Part shown: one piece after another, positions 25,603-38,796 of the stretch
How positions within the stretch are numbered: position 1 is the stretch's first letter
How the letters are laid out: every line of letters begins with the position of its first letter
Assembly (NCBI RefSeq): GCF_000237925.1
Contig: NC_031496.1
Location: 6,869,801-6,933,800, forward strand
Direction: 5' to 3'
From: Schistosoma mansoni
Lineage: Eukaryota > Platyhelminthes > Trematoda > Strigeidida > Schistosomatidae
DNA: 64,000 nucleotides
Notes under the pieces: generated by a model
Databases searched by the model: none
Seen by the model: only the letters and a program-made list of their open reading frames with translations
Told to the model about the DNA's origin: nothing
Translations under genes and position numbers: made by a program

Positions 25603-26118
25603 TTTATTATTTATTTGAACACATAAATATTGGTACAAGGCGGCACCAGGTATATATGCGCCCCACAAATCAAATGAGATTTGTGTGAGGGCTTTGATAC
25701 TGCTCAGGTGCCCAAACTGAAGCAGGTGGTTTTCTTAGGGGGCCACACCCTGAGCCTTTGACCTAAAGATCTAGTCCCCAAGGCAGTGGAGCATCGTGAA
25801 GGAGATACAGTCCCATGGTAGCCGGTGATCGACAATTGATTCATACGCCATTTGTTCCCTCAGGATACTGGAGTCCATGTACACTATTGGTTTGGAATCA
25901 GGGTTTTCCCACTCCCCTAAGTGGATCCTCCATATCCACCAACCTGGTTAATGCGCCGGACATTCGCTTTTCGTCCTCTCAATTTCGTAAACAACAGTAA
26001 TGTCACGAGAAGGCAGTGAGTAGGACTTCCCTGGTAATGGTTGTATGCAGGGTGGCCAAGTGAGCATTTCGAGAGGGAGAGCTAACCCTTCACACTCTCG
26101 GCCTTGACCAGGGCATTC
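25603..26118 (-). mobile_element. R1 SINE-like retroposon, copy 6
   Basis: Full-length R1 in reverse orientation, starting TTATTTATTATTTATTTG. Flanking duplication not clear. It shares the TCATTT loop type with copy 5. Confidence 0.8.
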
Positions 26119-26384
26119 GGGATCATATATTAGACTGGTTCCGTAACGTATATATTCAAACTCTAAATTTAAACTGACCTTTTTTATCTTTCACTTGGGT
26201 AAAATGTTAGCTCTAAATTCTGCTTATATGAGTATACAGCAGTTCTAAGTTACTTTTCTTCTGATTTCCTAGTAATACTGATATATTACTGACATCCATG
26301 GTATATACATCCTCATTTTAATCAGATATTGTTTACTCTGATCCTTTTGAAATGTTGTTATGTCCACGGGTAGCGAAAAACAGT

Positions 26385-28165
26385 CATCTAGGATCTTCCA
26401 ATTTCACGCAAGTGTGTTGCTTGCCGCGAAGCCGTTGGCTGTAGCTCAAAATGTTCGGACGTTGGGACTTTACGCAGATATGCTGTAACTTTAAATTGCC
26501 CATCTACATTAATCACATCAAGAGGTGATCTACTGAAAGTGTGCTCTAAGGCATGGTTAGATCTAATGATCGAAAAGCATCCGTTTCGACATGGATTTTT
26601 AGTTTGTCCGGCATTAACTTGGGATATGATTCTCGTGGTCAATTTCATGTTAAAACACCAAGTCTGTATATTCATGGATAGGTCGGAAGCAAGAATTGGT
26701 GAGGCTAGGGTACACCTGCACCCCTATGGCGTGCCAAATCTGTATCTTATGTGGGGATTTCAGAACTTGTACGTCAGGTACAGAGCAATCAAATGATAAC
26801 AGAGGAAGATCGCCGCGCAACGATCGCTGTGCCTCAGCAGTTTAGTTCAGTGTTCGAAGAAAGTATTTCCTGAAACCGAACGACTACAGTGCACCACTCA
26901 ATTTGCACAGGAGATCATACGCCACTTTGGAAGCCACCTCTCAGGGTAACAGTGCACTACAAACCACAACTAAATGCAATGATAAAGGATATGTTAGACA
27001 AAAATATTATAGTTCTTTCATCACCTCCCTGGGCGTCACCTATTGTCCTAGTAAAAAAGAAAGACTCCTCTCTGTGACTCTGGGTAGATTATCGACGCCT
27101 TAGTGCCATAACTAAACGTGATTCTTTTCCGCTCCCGCAGATCGATGCTACATTAGACGCCTTAAATGGCGCGTGTTGGTTTTCGACTTTGGATCTAGCA
27201 TCTGGATACTAGCAAGTGGAAGTCAGACCGCAAGATAGGAAGAAAACCGCATTTATAGTAATAAATGGTTTATATGAGTTTCAAGTGATGCCTTTTGGTC
27301 TAACGAATGCTCCAGCTACGTTTCAAAGGCTAATGCAAACAAATTTGCAAGACATAATACCCCACAGATGTTTGATTTATCTTGACGATATTATTGTGTA
27401 CGGTAGCTCACCCGAACAACACAACCGTCCAAATGTCGCCTGCTGCAGAAAAAAGTAGTCTTCTTGGGACATCGTATCACTGCAGATGAGGTAGGCACAG
27501 ATAAAGAAAAGACACGTGCCACTTTTAATTGACCGTAGCCCAAATCACCCGGATACGTTCGCACTTTTCTTGGCGTAGCTTCTTATTATAGACGCATTGT
27601 TCGTGACTTCTCATCATTAGCACCACCCTTGCATCGATTGACACACAAAAGATGAAAGTTTTTATGGACCAGAGATTGTCAACAGGCGTTCGATGTTTTA
27701 AAGGCACGGTTAACTTTCCCACTCATATTAGCCGTCCCGGATACTTCAGCAGACAGAGGCGAATTTATACTTGATACGGATTCTAGTTCCTCGGCCATTG
27801 GGGCAGTTCTATCACAAGTAGCTCGAGATGGACAGGAAAGAGTAATCGCGTACGCTAGTCATCGACTAGATAAGAGTAAAGCAAGATATTCCACAATACG
27901 TCAAGAGATGTTAGCATTAGTAAAATTCTTACAACACTTCCGCCATTATTTACTGAGTAAACCCTTTCGTGTGCGCACGGACCACCGTGCATTACAGTGG
28001 CTCCGCTCCTTCCGCGAACCAAAAGGGCAAGTGGCACACTGGCAAGAACAGTTACAAGAGTTCGATTTCACATGCGCGCATCGACTGGGAAGCCGACATA
28101 CCAACTCAGATACCCTTTCCCGCATACCTCAGACTGCAGGTACTGTTAACGCAATTCACTGAACT
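26385..28165 (+). mobile_element. Broken Ty3/gypsy LTR-retrotransposon pol fossil
   Basis: Parts recognised in order are a protease-side linker region, reverse transcriptase (PPWASPIVLVKKKD, MPFGLTNAPATFQR, YLDDIIVYG) and RNase H (AIGAVLSQ, RTDHRALQWL, HTNSDTLSRI). The order and motifs are those of Ty3/gypsy elements. No LTRs, gag or integrase were recognised, so this is an incomplete internal piece. It is broken several times. Motifs are still easy to read, so it is perhaps of intermediate age. R1 copies lie on both sides in opposite orientation. Confidence 0.85.
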
Positions 28166-28482
28166 TACAAGATGATTCATAAAACTATTTTGTAAACTAG
28201 CTTTTCCTTCTGTACACAACCCGCGAATTTTAATTTCCAAAAATAAAAGACTCGTAGCTTTCACTCCGTGTTTTCTCGGTGTGACGTTCTCAATTAACAT
28301 TGCGTGTTGTAGTTTCTGGTCTTCTCAGCCTGTTCGTGACTGCCAATAACACGTGTTATGTTCCAAAATTTCCCTATAATATATCATTTCTTGCTTATTG
28401 ACAAGAATATGCATAAAATCAACCTTTTCTAGTCTACTTAATTGTTAGTACTCCATTATAGTATTCTATATTCTGTTTGGTT

Positions 28483-28821
28483 GGTGGACACGGAAAGTTC
28501 ACCTAGGGGAGTTGGAAAACCCTGATTCCAAATCAATGGTGCACATGGGCTCCAGTATCCTGAAGGAACAAATGGCGTATGAATCAATTGTCGATCACCG
28601 GCTACCATGGGACTGTATCTCCTTCACGATGCTCCACTGCCTTGTGGACTAGACCTTCAGGTCAAAGGCTCCGGGTGTGGCTCCCTAAGAAAACCACCTG
28701 CTTCAGTCTGGGCACCTGAGCAGTATCCCAGCCCTCACACAAATCAAATGAGATTTGATAGGCGCATATTTATCTGGTGCTTCCTTGTACCAATATTTAT
28801 GTGTTGAAATAAATAAATAAA
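28483..28821 (+). mobile_element. R1 SINE-like retroposon, copy 7, 5' truncated
   Basis: Only the 3' two thirds of R1 is present, starting at GGTGGACACGG. It is flanked by the 14 bp repeat TATTCTGTTTGGTT at 28469-28482 and 28822-28835. A 5' truncation with an intact 3' tail and target duplication is the signature of target-primed reverse transcription. Confidence 0.87.
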
Positions 28822-28835
28822 TATTCTGTTTGGTT

Positions 28836-29794
28836 AGTCTTCATCACTTTTCTATATACTCATATGATCAATTGTTGGTATTCATTAGAGATTCATTTAT
28901 ATCATATTTCAAAAGCATATGATATTTCATTACTCACATTTTCATAAAATTTAAGTTCATGAAATATGTGTTCATGTACTAGTTTTCTATCATATTTATT
29001 GAAATGGTCTTAAATTTTCTTTACTTAACTGACTAAATTTCATGTCAATAGAACAGTGTTTTAACCATTAAACCATAGTTGGTGATAAATTTTTAAATCA
29101 ACTAACCTTTATTACAGTTTTGCTAATAAGTTTAGTAGATTCAAGTCACCTATATTTTTGTAGATATCCACTTCTCAATGTAAAATAGATTCATATATAT
29201 ATATATATATATTTTTTTTTCGATCACCACTAAGATTACCATTATTTATCATTTGAGACTATTGTCACAACTTATATTGACTATTGTATGAAACAATATA
29301 GAACATAAAAAACATCCGATAATATTTAAACGAAACAAGTTCGAGGTCAATAGTATGACTGTTTAGAATTTTCATTTATTTTAAACCATATAGCTTGATT
29401 TATATGACTATGTAGTTGTATTAATGTTAAATCATTATTTATTCTGAAATCGTTTATACTGACTAAAATAGGAATATCACGGTAAATAGCTAAAGATTAT
29501 TTAGTCGAAAAAAACATGACAGTCAGTATTAGTTTAAGCTGCTTACGAAATTATGAAACTCTTCACTATTTTAATATTCATTATGTTTTAAAAGCTTGAG
29601 TAAAACAGTTCAACGATGATGGGTATTCATTCAGTTTGTTTCTTTTGTATTTTCCTCTAAACGACAAATATTGTTTCTTTGTATTTCAAGTTATTTCTTC
29701 TCTTTTGTCTAATTGTTTTCTATTATATTCTGTTTGTACATATGTGACAGTTTGAAGCAGTATATTGTTACTATGCATTATCCTCACATTATTC
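28836..29794. other. No recognisable feature
   Basis: AT-rich sequence with a short AT run near 29195. No gene or named repeat seen. Confidence 0.4.
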
Positions 29795-30295
29795 TATTTA
29801 TTTATTTAAACACATGAATATTGGTACAAGGGGGCACCAAATACATATGTGCCCCAGAAATCTCATTTGATTTGTGTGATGCTGCCCAGGTGCCCAAACT
29901 GAAGCAGGTGGTTTTCTTAGGAGGCCACACCCCGAGCTTTTGACCTATAGGTCTGATACACAAGGCAATGGAGCATCGTGAAGAGATGCAGTCTCATAGT
30001 AGCCGGTGACCAACGATTGATTCATACGCCATTTGTTCGCTCAGAATACTGGAGCCCATGTACACCATTGATTGGGAATCAGGGTTTTCCATCTCCCCTA
30101 AGTGGATCCTCATATCCACCAACCCGGTTTTGGCGCCGGACATTCTCTTTTCGTCCTCTCAACTTTGTAAACAACACCGTGGTTCGAGAAGGCAGTGAGA
30201 AGGGCTTCCCTGGTAGTGATTGTATGCAGGTGGCCATGTGAGCATTTGGAGAAGGAGAGCTAACTCTCCCCACTGTTGGCCATACCAGGGCATTA
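29795..30295 (-). mobile_element. R1 SINE-like retroposon, copy 8
   Basis: Nearly full-length R1 in reverse orientation, with somewhat more changes than the intronic copies. The flanks share ACATT but no longer duplication was resolved. Its loop is of the AAATGA type. Confidence 0.8.
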
Positions 30296-30702
30296 CATTC
30301 ATTTAACTGATTATTTTTATCTATTCAATATTATAATAACTTTTAAAAACGTTTTTAGTTATAATGGTGTGATTATTATACTTTATTTTTTTCTTTTACA
30401 AAAATAAATATCTTTCAATAAGCACTTTCAAAAGCTAATTAGTTATAGTATGTCAATTTGTGTATGCTGTATGCTCTAAATACCGTATGCTCATTATTTT
30501 TCTAGTTGTTTATTATTAATAATGTATTCATTTTCATTTAAATAAATCTAAGAGAACAAAATTATTTACATAAATTGAATAAATAAATAAATAAATGTAA
30601 TATGATAGAATAGAATTTAAATAAAACTTTTGTTTTAGATTGTTAAAGATTCCATAGTTGATTGATCTGATCTGATTAAATTTGAATTTTCACAATTGAA
30701 AG

Positions 30703-30975
30703 CGTGAGTCAATTGAAGCTAGACCACTAGGGAATACCTGGAAGCACTGGATGGCCGTTTCGTCCTATCGTGGGACTCCACAGCAGTACTCATCCACGAC
30801 CTCGCTTCGCAAGATTCGAACCCAGGACCTACCAGTCGCGCGCCAGAGCACTTGACCTCTAGACCATAGAGCCGGCATCGTATGGTGTTTATGTCTAACT
30901 CCAACCAATCCACGAAGTTGAGCAAACCGTTCACCAATGTCTTCAGTGAGTTGATATCTCACAACAGACGTGGTT
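30703..30975 (-). mobile_element. Sm-alpha-like SINE with hammerhead motif, full unit
   Basis: On the minus strand the order is a 5' segment (TGTTGTGAGATATCAACTC), GATGCCGGCTC, an A-box-like TGGTCTAGAGG, a B-box-like GGGTTCGAATC, a hammerhead-like segment, then a tail to AATTGACTCACG. The hammerhead segment (30740-30800) has stem II GTCC/GGAC, GAAA and an upstream GTACTG able to pair with CAGTGC. The core CUGANGA is altered to CTGTGGA and the cleavage triplet reads ATC, so this copy is probably inactive. Arrangement and motifs match the schistosome Sm-alpha family, which is known to encode hammerhead ribozymes. Confidence 0.75.
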
Positions 30976-31035
30976 TGAACTCCACTGGTCACTGCTTCTC
31001 ACTAGAACTCATGGATTTACCTCTTGAAGTCGGTC

Positions 31036-31170
31036 ACTAGTGCTCTGGCGCGAGACTGGTAGGTCCTGGGCTCGAATCTCGCGAGGCCAGGTCGTGGATG
31101 CGCACTTCTGAGGAGTACCACAATAGGAGAAAATGGCCGTCCAGTTCTAGCTCTAATTGACTCACGTTTT
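31036..31170 (+). mobile_element. Sm-alpha-like SINE, 3' part, facing the previous copy
   Basis: Plus-strand B-box-like GGGCTCGAATC, then GGTCGTGGATGCGCAC, CTGAGGAG (31108-31115), GAAA (31129-31132), GGCCGTCCAG and the tail AATTGACTCACG. It forms an inverted pair with 30703-30975. CTGAGGA fits the hammerhead core C-U-G-A-N-G-A, and a GUC cleavage triplet is present. Stem II is weakened, so activity is doubtful. Confidence 0.7.
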
Positions 31171-33259
31171 CAACTATGAAAATACTAAATCTCCACAAAA
31201 AAAACCTGATAAACATTTGAATTTTTTTCAAGTTTTTCATAAAATAAATTAATACAGTTTCGTCTTTTTATTTTTCGTTTCACTTCAAAGTTATTACTTT
31301 TATTTATTTTTTTCTTTTTGTTTCTTCATAGATCTTCAGTTGCATTCACTTAATACTCTAATGATGACCATTTGTGTATCTCTTTCAATATTAACTGGTA
31401 TCTTTAAAGCCTTATCCCCTCTTCTTATTATCAATCAGTTCATGTAATCATTCGTTTTGATATATTTTCTTTCTTTTCTATGATTATTGTACACTTAAAT
31501 ATTTAAATGTATATTTATAGTTTAATAAACTACAAATGTTATTTGTACTGTATGGTTACTACTTTTTCAAGTGCCTTCAATTTATAATTTTCTGTTATAT
31601 TTGTACCTATCCATCTAACTAGATTTAATCCAATATATTGCCCATATTTCGGTAAAAATGATTCTTATTATACATATATATATATATTCTCTCATCTTCT
31701 TTGTTCTATTCTAACAAGTTCTTTATTCTGTCTATATATGTACGCAACCTGTAACAATGTTGTATATTTTAAAAATTTTCCATTCCAATTTTTTTTCTTC
31801 ATTGAATTATTGTATAATCCATTCACTTGTTGTTGTTGTTGTTTTTCTTTACACATTGGGCTGTGCTTTCTATGTTTCAACTACGTTTAAAGTGGTTAAT
31901 CCTTACAATCCATTATATATATATATATGTTTTAATAAGGCTGTGATAAATTAAAGGGGCACAATTTCAAGTACATTCTCTAATTAAATTTATTATATAT
32001 TTATATGTATGTATTAATTTTTTTTTCTTTGTGCTTATCATTGTTATCCTAGTTATCATTTCCATGTTTTGTACTTCAACACATTACGTACACTGTGTGT
32101 TTTTTTTGTGATCACTCATTTTTCTTTTGTTAAAGCACATATATATCTAATTTTCTATTTTAACTTTAATGACTGACAAATACTCATTGTTGAAATCCAT
32201 TTATGTTAAAAAATGTTTTTTTTCTTTTGATTATAAATTCAATTTACTGTTTTTGTGAATTTTGTCTGTTTTTTCATATTCCTATAAGGTTTGTTTCTAG
32301 TGTTAATTATCATTTAGACGTATTATTAACTTTTGTGCAGTAAGTGAATTCATGAGGACTATGGGCACTTGTAATTTTTTAGACTTATATAGTGGCAGTA
32401 TCACAGTCATGACTAGCTGTCTTTTTTTTCAATGGGTTCTTACGATCGTTTTTTCGGAGACCTGTGGTTTGTAAGCTAAACTGGAGACAAAATTCAATGT
32501 TAGTATTTTACGAGCTTTGAATTAAGTGGAGTAGAAGAGTTAATATCGGTGACTAGTGAAGTTTAGTAATGTGTGATGGAACGATTGAGGTATAACTACC
32601 TAGACTTGTAATGGATCCTAACGACACGATGTTAGAAGGTGAGCGTATAATGATTATTATTACATTCAACATGTAACACGAAGAGCAGGTCAACAATGTT
32701 AAATACGGGGAAGAGAATCGTAATGGCCTGAATTGATCATGCAGGCGTGGCCACATTACCTCTCGGTTTCTGTATCAAATATATTACTCTCTTCCCAGCT
32801 CAGATGTTTTCAGGAATGCTAGACGTCATACTTGCTTTTACTAGGTCAATTCTTATGCAAATGTATTTCAATAAGTCAAAGAAAACAATCCGGAAGTATG
32901 GCGACTAATGAACAAAGAACTGTATAAATAAAAGTGATTCGAGAGATGTAAAAGTTTAAAATTATACATGCTCCTGACACTGTGTTTCGATATGAAAATT
33001 GGTTTCTTTTCATGGCAATTATAACTTTGTAAAGTCAAACGGATTCAGATTAAGCGTAATTGCCTACTTTAGCATGGAGTAAGATTTCTCTGCGTAGTGA
33101 AACCACTGATATTTAGAATTCCAACACCACCCTCCCCCACGAAATAATGTTGGGCCTTAACGTCTCAATGCCATAACCAATATAACGATCCCAATTTGCA
33201 TTATCTTTTCAAATTTGAAGCTTCCATTGCTGTATGTGAGTATTTGGGGATACACACAG
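31171..33259. other. No recognisable gene
   Basis: Very AT-rich sequence with T-rich runs and short AT repeats. I see no supported coding region or named repeat. Confidence 0.4.
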
Positions 33260-35000
33260 ATCTATAATTTGAGACATTCCATCATGTGGATTTGACTTGC
33301 ATAGAAAATATGATACATATTCTTTTTGTTATTCATATTAGAATACACAGATAAATATGCATTGATATATGTAATTAACACATGTGATTCATCTAGGCTT
33401 GATTCAACTGCGAAACAATCGAATGGAAAACATGCATCTGCCTCACACTCATTAAGATAATCTTGGACTTGTTTTGAATTTTCTACCTGTGCAAACTTCA
33501 TATCTGGGCAAATTAGTTCTCTGATTGCTTTGGGAAAACTTGTTTTTCCCTCTAATTCATCATATCACTGACTAGGGATTCTACTCAACATGCATTGCTC
33601 GTGGAAATGTCCAATATCTGATACAATAACACCACAAATGTAACTCGAAATCGACCCATTCGGAACATATTTGTCACATTCATTGGGAATATCACCAGAG
33701 AGAAGTTCATTGTAAGGACTACTGACACGATATGATATCAGAATTTGATTTTTCTGAGATATTTCCCTCAAATTTATTAAAAGTCTCATCAGAGAATAAT
33801 AGATCATTAAGAAAATCAGCATCTACCAAAACCGAATCTGGTTTTTGATCATGATTTGACTAATTCAACATATTATTCTCAGAGTAGTAAGAAATTTTAT
33901 TAGATACGTGTAAATTATTATGACAGACCATATCTGGCACAATAACACGAGAAATCTGATAAGAAGTTGGTTGATTAGAAACTTTTATCTCACAATGATT
34001 CCGGGTTTCATTCAACTCTGGACTGCTATGCGACACTACACCGCTTCTGGAAGTCTTGGATAAAGATAAGTGATCATTAGAAACATCCATCTTAGTAGAA
34101 TCACAAATTTTAGCATTAGTTTCAGCAAAATGAACCATGGTATTACAAAGTGACAGGATGTGTCCTGTTTCACCACATTTAAACCATTAAGAATTACAAA
34201 ATACCCATGTATCACACAGGTGAAACTTGCCACAGAGCAAGCATTTACCAAACTTGTACTCATCTTCGTGAACTGTTTCACAACCTAATGAACTGAGGAT
34301 CCCACAGGTATTGTAGTTTAACAACACTTTATCAGTAACATCTATGATTGAACCGTGTCCACCCAGTGAAATCAAAAGTCAGAATTAAGGAGGCTGGAAG
34401 ATATATTTGATAGATTATCATTATATCGAGAAGTGACTGATCTGAACTGGCTATCGATCGCAGGAGAAGTTGAGCACAGCGTTCCCACTCGTGATCTAGT
34501 GCGGATGCATGACCGAGCGCTTTCAGCTAGGTGAGTCCATCAAAACGAATGTGGTCAGCATCCAATGTTGATCACTTACAGAGCTATTGACTTTGGAGAT
34601 TTATTTACCGCTACAGGATCGTTATCTCAATAAACTTGAGTACGTATTGGACTGCGACGACGCAGTAAAGTAGTGGAATTCCTAATGTTCTGACGAATCA
34701 TTTCATTGAATTTTTCTCCATCACCGCATTGGAAATTTGTATACTTTACATGGTCCAGTAGTAGTTGCTTGAGAGTTGCATAAGGGAGTGAAATCGACTG
34801 GTCTGGAAATGTCAAAGTCTTTATTAAGATATATGCTTCTTTTCTGATGAATGTAAGGAAATTGGTCACAATATTCGAATTCTCAACCTCTTCATTGGTC
34901 ATAGTCCAGATTTCGAATCTTTTCATGTAATCCCCAAAAGTATCAAATTGTGAATGTATATGCAACCGTTCCAACACAGGTTCCTTCGTGACGCCAATGT
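33260..35000 (-). mobile_element. Broken LTR-retrotransposon gag fossil
   Basis: Minus-strand reading shows a retrotransposon gag region (ERLHIHSQFDTFGDYMKRFE, near 34970) followed by two cysteine-histidine knuckles (CLLCGKFHLC and CGETGHILSLC, near 34150-34240) and a more variable 3' part (ISYRVSSPYNEL). This is the usual layout of gag in schistosome LTR elements. No pol or LTR was recognised next to it. It is broken several times and looks old. A short relative lies at 62300-62540. Confidence 0.7.
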
Positions 35001-35394
35001 GGTAATTAAGAGTATTTGAATTGCAGTATAGACGAGTAATCCCAGAAATAACGTAATTTAATCGAGAAGTACTAGATGAACACAGACGAATGTAATGTAT
35101 TTGGAATTCAAAATCAAGCAGTCATCAAGTACAAAATAATCATTGGTTCATATAAACACCACAATTTCGCAAAGCTGGAACATTATCCAGCACATGATTA
35201 CGCTATATACACATGCTGCCATTATACAGAAAAAACAGTCCTGTGATTAAGATCCACTTTGATAATTATATCAAGGCTTTGCTTCGACAGATAATGACAC
35301 GCTTCTACAGAGAATGATGCCGAAGCCACTCTGAGTGAAGCATGAGGCTATCTAAATAGGCTTCGGATGTATTACATCAATGCCGAAGCTTGTT

Positions 35395-35854
35395 CAATAA
35401 GCGATCGGAACTAGGTGTACAGATTGACTCTACTAACCCAGACATAATCACAGTAACTTGGCTTGGCCGACACAGTCTATAGATAGTAGGTAACTTGATC
35501 TCGAGGGTTTTACATTGGTAAGGGCCGGTAGAATGCAAGAGCGTAAAGGAAGGGGAGTGGCTCTATTCATTAGGAATTCTATCACATTTGCCATTAGCGA
35601 TAGTGTATCCCAGGAGAGTATGACGTGTGAACTAGTTGGTTACCGCCTGAAATGCAATAGTGATTGGTTTGGTCTTTCACAGTCCAAGCTGTGAGGTAAA
35701 CGAAGTTCTGCTAAGCAGTCTCAATACTCGGTCACGAAGTGGTCGATATCTAATCCTAGGGAACTTTTTACACCCATGGTAGACTGGGAAAATCTGCGAA
35801 CTTAACTGTCAGATAATTCCTTCGAGCAGGGACTAGTTCAAATGGTTGAGGACG
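35395..35854 (+). mobile_element. CR1/jockey-type LINE, endonuclease 5' piece
   Basis: Translations give STNPDIITVT, KGRGVALFIRNSITFAIS and VDWENLRT followed by SFEQGLVQMVEDG, the first two thirds of an APE endonuclease. The next expected residues (LLQNVKEATRYDP) appear at 40624 onward, beyond the minus-strand CR1 LINE. I read this as one plus-strand LINE split by the CR1 insertion. The frame is broken by stops. Confidence 0.6.
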
Positions 35855-35975
35855 GAATAGAAGAAGCTTTCGCTTAACGGGCTTCCGTGTCTGGTAGCAG
35901 TGGATCACCAATACCTCCAGGCAAAAACCTAGGTATATGAACGATAATAGAGGAAAAAAAGAATTTGGTAAATCA

Positions 35976-38739
35976 TCATAATATGTTATCCTTAGTCCTT
36001 AAGAATAAGTCAAGTTTCCTCTTAAAGGACTCCTGGGAGGTCGCTTGGACTAGCTCAGTCGGCAGCGAATTCCAGCACTTGACAACTCTAACGGAGTAGA
36101 AGTTGTGTCTGCAGTCTGTTCTGCTATGTAGGGTCCTCAATTTCTGGGTGTTACCTCTTAGGTTAGTGTTATGACTAAGCTTAAGAAGATGTTTAAGGGG
36201 ATGACCAGAAGTATTAAGGATACTGTAAGTCATAAGAAGATCACCTCTAAGACGCCTGTACTCTAACGGGTAAAGGTTAAGTGATTTGAGGCGCTCTTCA
36301 TAAGGTTTGAATTTGAGTCCCCGAACTGATTTCGTGGCTCGACGTTGTATACGTTCCAGAGTGTCCTTATTCTTTTGGAGGGAGGGAGGAAATACTATGT
36401 TTCCGTACTCTAAATGGGGACGAATAAAACTGTTGAAGATTATATGGAAGGTTCTACCGTCAAACTGGCCAAAAATGCGCTTCAATGTTACCAGTGCAAG
36501 GTTTGCTTGAAAGGCGTTTTTGTCACAGTTCGCATACGATTTCAGGTCATAGGGTACCAACACTCCTAAATCTTTTTCGACTTGGGAAACTTCTAGAGGG
36601 GAGTTACTTAAGTTATAACTATAGTCTGCAACATGTCTCAGATGGACTACCTTGCACTTTGAAGTGTTGAAGGTAAGTCCGTTGTCGTCTGCCCAACTTT
36701 GAAGTCGGGTCAGATCCTCCTGAAGAACTAGTATATCATTATGATTAAGTATCTCTCTCCAAAGTTTCACATCATCAGCAAAAAGCAATAAGTCAGATGA
36801 AACTTGTTGAGGAAGATCGTTAATATAAATCAAGAAGAGAAGAGGTCCTAGTATTGAGCCCTGGGGGACCCCACTGGGACATTCAATAGCATGAGAGAGA
36901 GTGAAGTTAACCCTATCCTTAAAGTGTCGGTTTTCTAAATATGAAGAGAGCCAATCAATCAAAGGGGGTTTTATACCCAATCGTCTAAGCTTCTTGATAA
37001 GACATGCGTGGTTGACCCTATCAAAAGCTTTTGAGAAGTCCAGGTAGATGACGTCAACCTTCCCCTTGCGATCAAAGGATGTTTGATCATCTATCCACCG
37101 CAGTCAGCAGGTTGGTCATGCAAGAATGACCTTTTCTGAAACCATGCTGTTGAGGTGAGAAGAACTTTGAGGATGATAAGTATTTTAGTATACCGTCGTA
37201 TATTAGGGATTCCATAATTTTGGAAGGTATGGAGAGAAGGGCCACATGTCGGTAGCTTGAGGGTTCACTGCGTCGACCTCCTTTGAAAATTGGTGTGATG
37301 TGGGCCAGCTTCCATATTTCCGGTAGTTTGCCTCTGCTTAGCGAGTGTGCAAACATCACGCTAAGTGGTGTCGCCAGGATTAAAGCTGCTTCCCTCAATA
37401 CAGCGGAATGAACCATATCCGGTCCAGGAGAAGTGTCTTTTCTTAGGCGCCGCAGTTTACGGAGCACCAGGTCAGCACTCAGGTCCACTTCGGAAAGTCC
37501 TGTACAAGTACAGGTGAAGCTTTCGTCAGTATGGTTGATGTGGGTCAGCTGGAATGTCTGGGAGTATTGTTCAGCCAAAAGGTTAGCGGCATCACTGTCG
37601 TTATTGGTCGGGCCATTAGGACCAAGCAGTTGGGAAACTCCAGTTTTGCCTTGTCCAAGAGAAGCTGCGTAACTGAATAAGCTTTTCGGATTGGAGACGA
37701 ATTTATCGATAAGCTTGGTCTGGAACTGAAGCCTATCTTCTCTTATTGCCTTTGAACATATGTTCCTTATGCGTTTATATTGCCTGTATGCGTCGTTATT
37801 GTCGGTTCATTTATATTCGACCCAACAGTGCCTTTTGCGGCTTAGCAAACGACGAGTGCGGTTCTTGATGATTGGAGGTTGTTTGTAGCTTTTTGGGACC
37901 ACTTTAGGAACTGAATGCTCAGTAGCACATAAGATCGTGTGCAGTAAGAAATCCCAATGAGCATCCACTTCAAGTTGAGGGTGAACATCCCAATCTACTT
38001 TTTGTAGATAGTCGTGTAAAGCTAACACATTCAACCGTTTGAAGTTCCAGCGCTTGTTGCTAGTAGGATGTCGTAGCTCCGTTTTGCTGACAAAGCTGAA
38101 TGATAAGACGGCGTGATCACTTTTCCCCAGGGGAGCCAGGATTGAGAGGTCGTCAACTAGGAATTCTTCATTTGTGAATACCCAGTCTAAGCGCGACGGC
38201 GTCTGACTGTTTCTCCAACGGGTTGCCGACTTCACATTTTCGAATAATCCCAGGTCACCGATAAGGTTGAAGAACAGAGCTTCAGTAGAGTTGGCACCAC
38301 CAATGTATGTATGTTCCACCAAGTTGATTCTAGGAAGATTGAAGTCCCCTAGAATCAGGATATGAGAGAATCCAAGACGCGTAGAGCGAGTTAATCCCTC
38401 CAGCAGACGTTTGTCATACTCGATGTCGGCAGTGGGCTTCCTGTAAATGACCCCAACTAGACACCTCGAGGTGGTAGACAATCCTACTGAGCACCATACT
38501 GACTCATCAAGATTGAGAAACTCTTGGTTGTGAAGTTGGTGCGCATCCAGGCATGACCGTATGTATAGTGCTACCCCACCCCCCATTCCTGTTTTTCTGT
38601 CGTTGCGAAATAAAGACATCCCAGTTATTGCTAACTCCTGGTCCGTAAACTGAGACGTTATCCAAGTTTCGGATATTCCTATCAGATGGGCATCATTAGC
38701 GTTGCTAAGTTCACGTAGCTCATCCATTTTGTTTGGCAA
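35976..38739 (-). pseudogene. CR1 LINE ORF2, endonuclease-reverse transcriptase
   Basis: Endonuclease at 38739-37807: LIGISETW, GMGGGVALYIRS, ILILGDFNLP, RLDWVFTN and LGKSDHAVLS are in order, catalytic residues present. A stop follows CWVEYK at about 37804, after which the same frame continues to 37087 (SPGPDMVHSA, AHITPIFKGG, SSYRHVALLS, QQHGFRKGHS). The frame then changes near 37085-36990. The rest of the reverse transcriptase runs in another frame to 35976: FSKAFDRVNH, SGVPQGSILGPLLF, LLFADDVKLW and the C-terminal WNSLPTELVQ. The FADD catalytic pair is intact. One stop and one frame change are enough to inactivate it; otherwise it is complete. Confidence 0.88.
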
Positions 38740-38796
38740 GCTCGCGGCGTTCGTGTATAGGCAGTTTATGCTTTCAATTTGGAACGCGTGAGCTTC

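Noticed and set aside
35270-35400. GCCGAAGC/GCTTCGG inverted repeats as a regulatory hairpin or transposon end
   Set aside because: Several short copies occur close together but no consistent terminal repeat, duplication or coding region could be tied to them.
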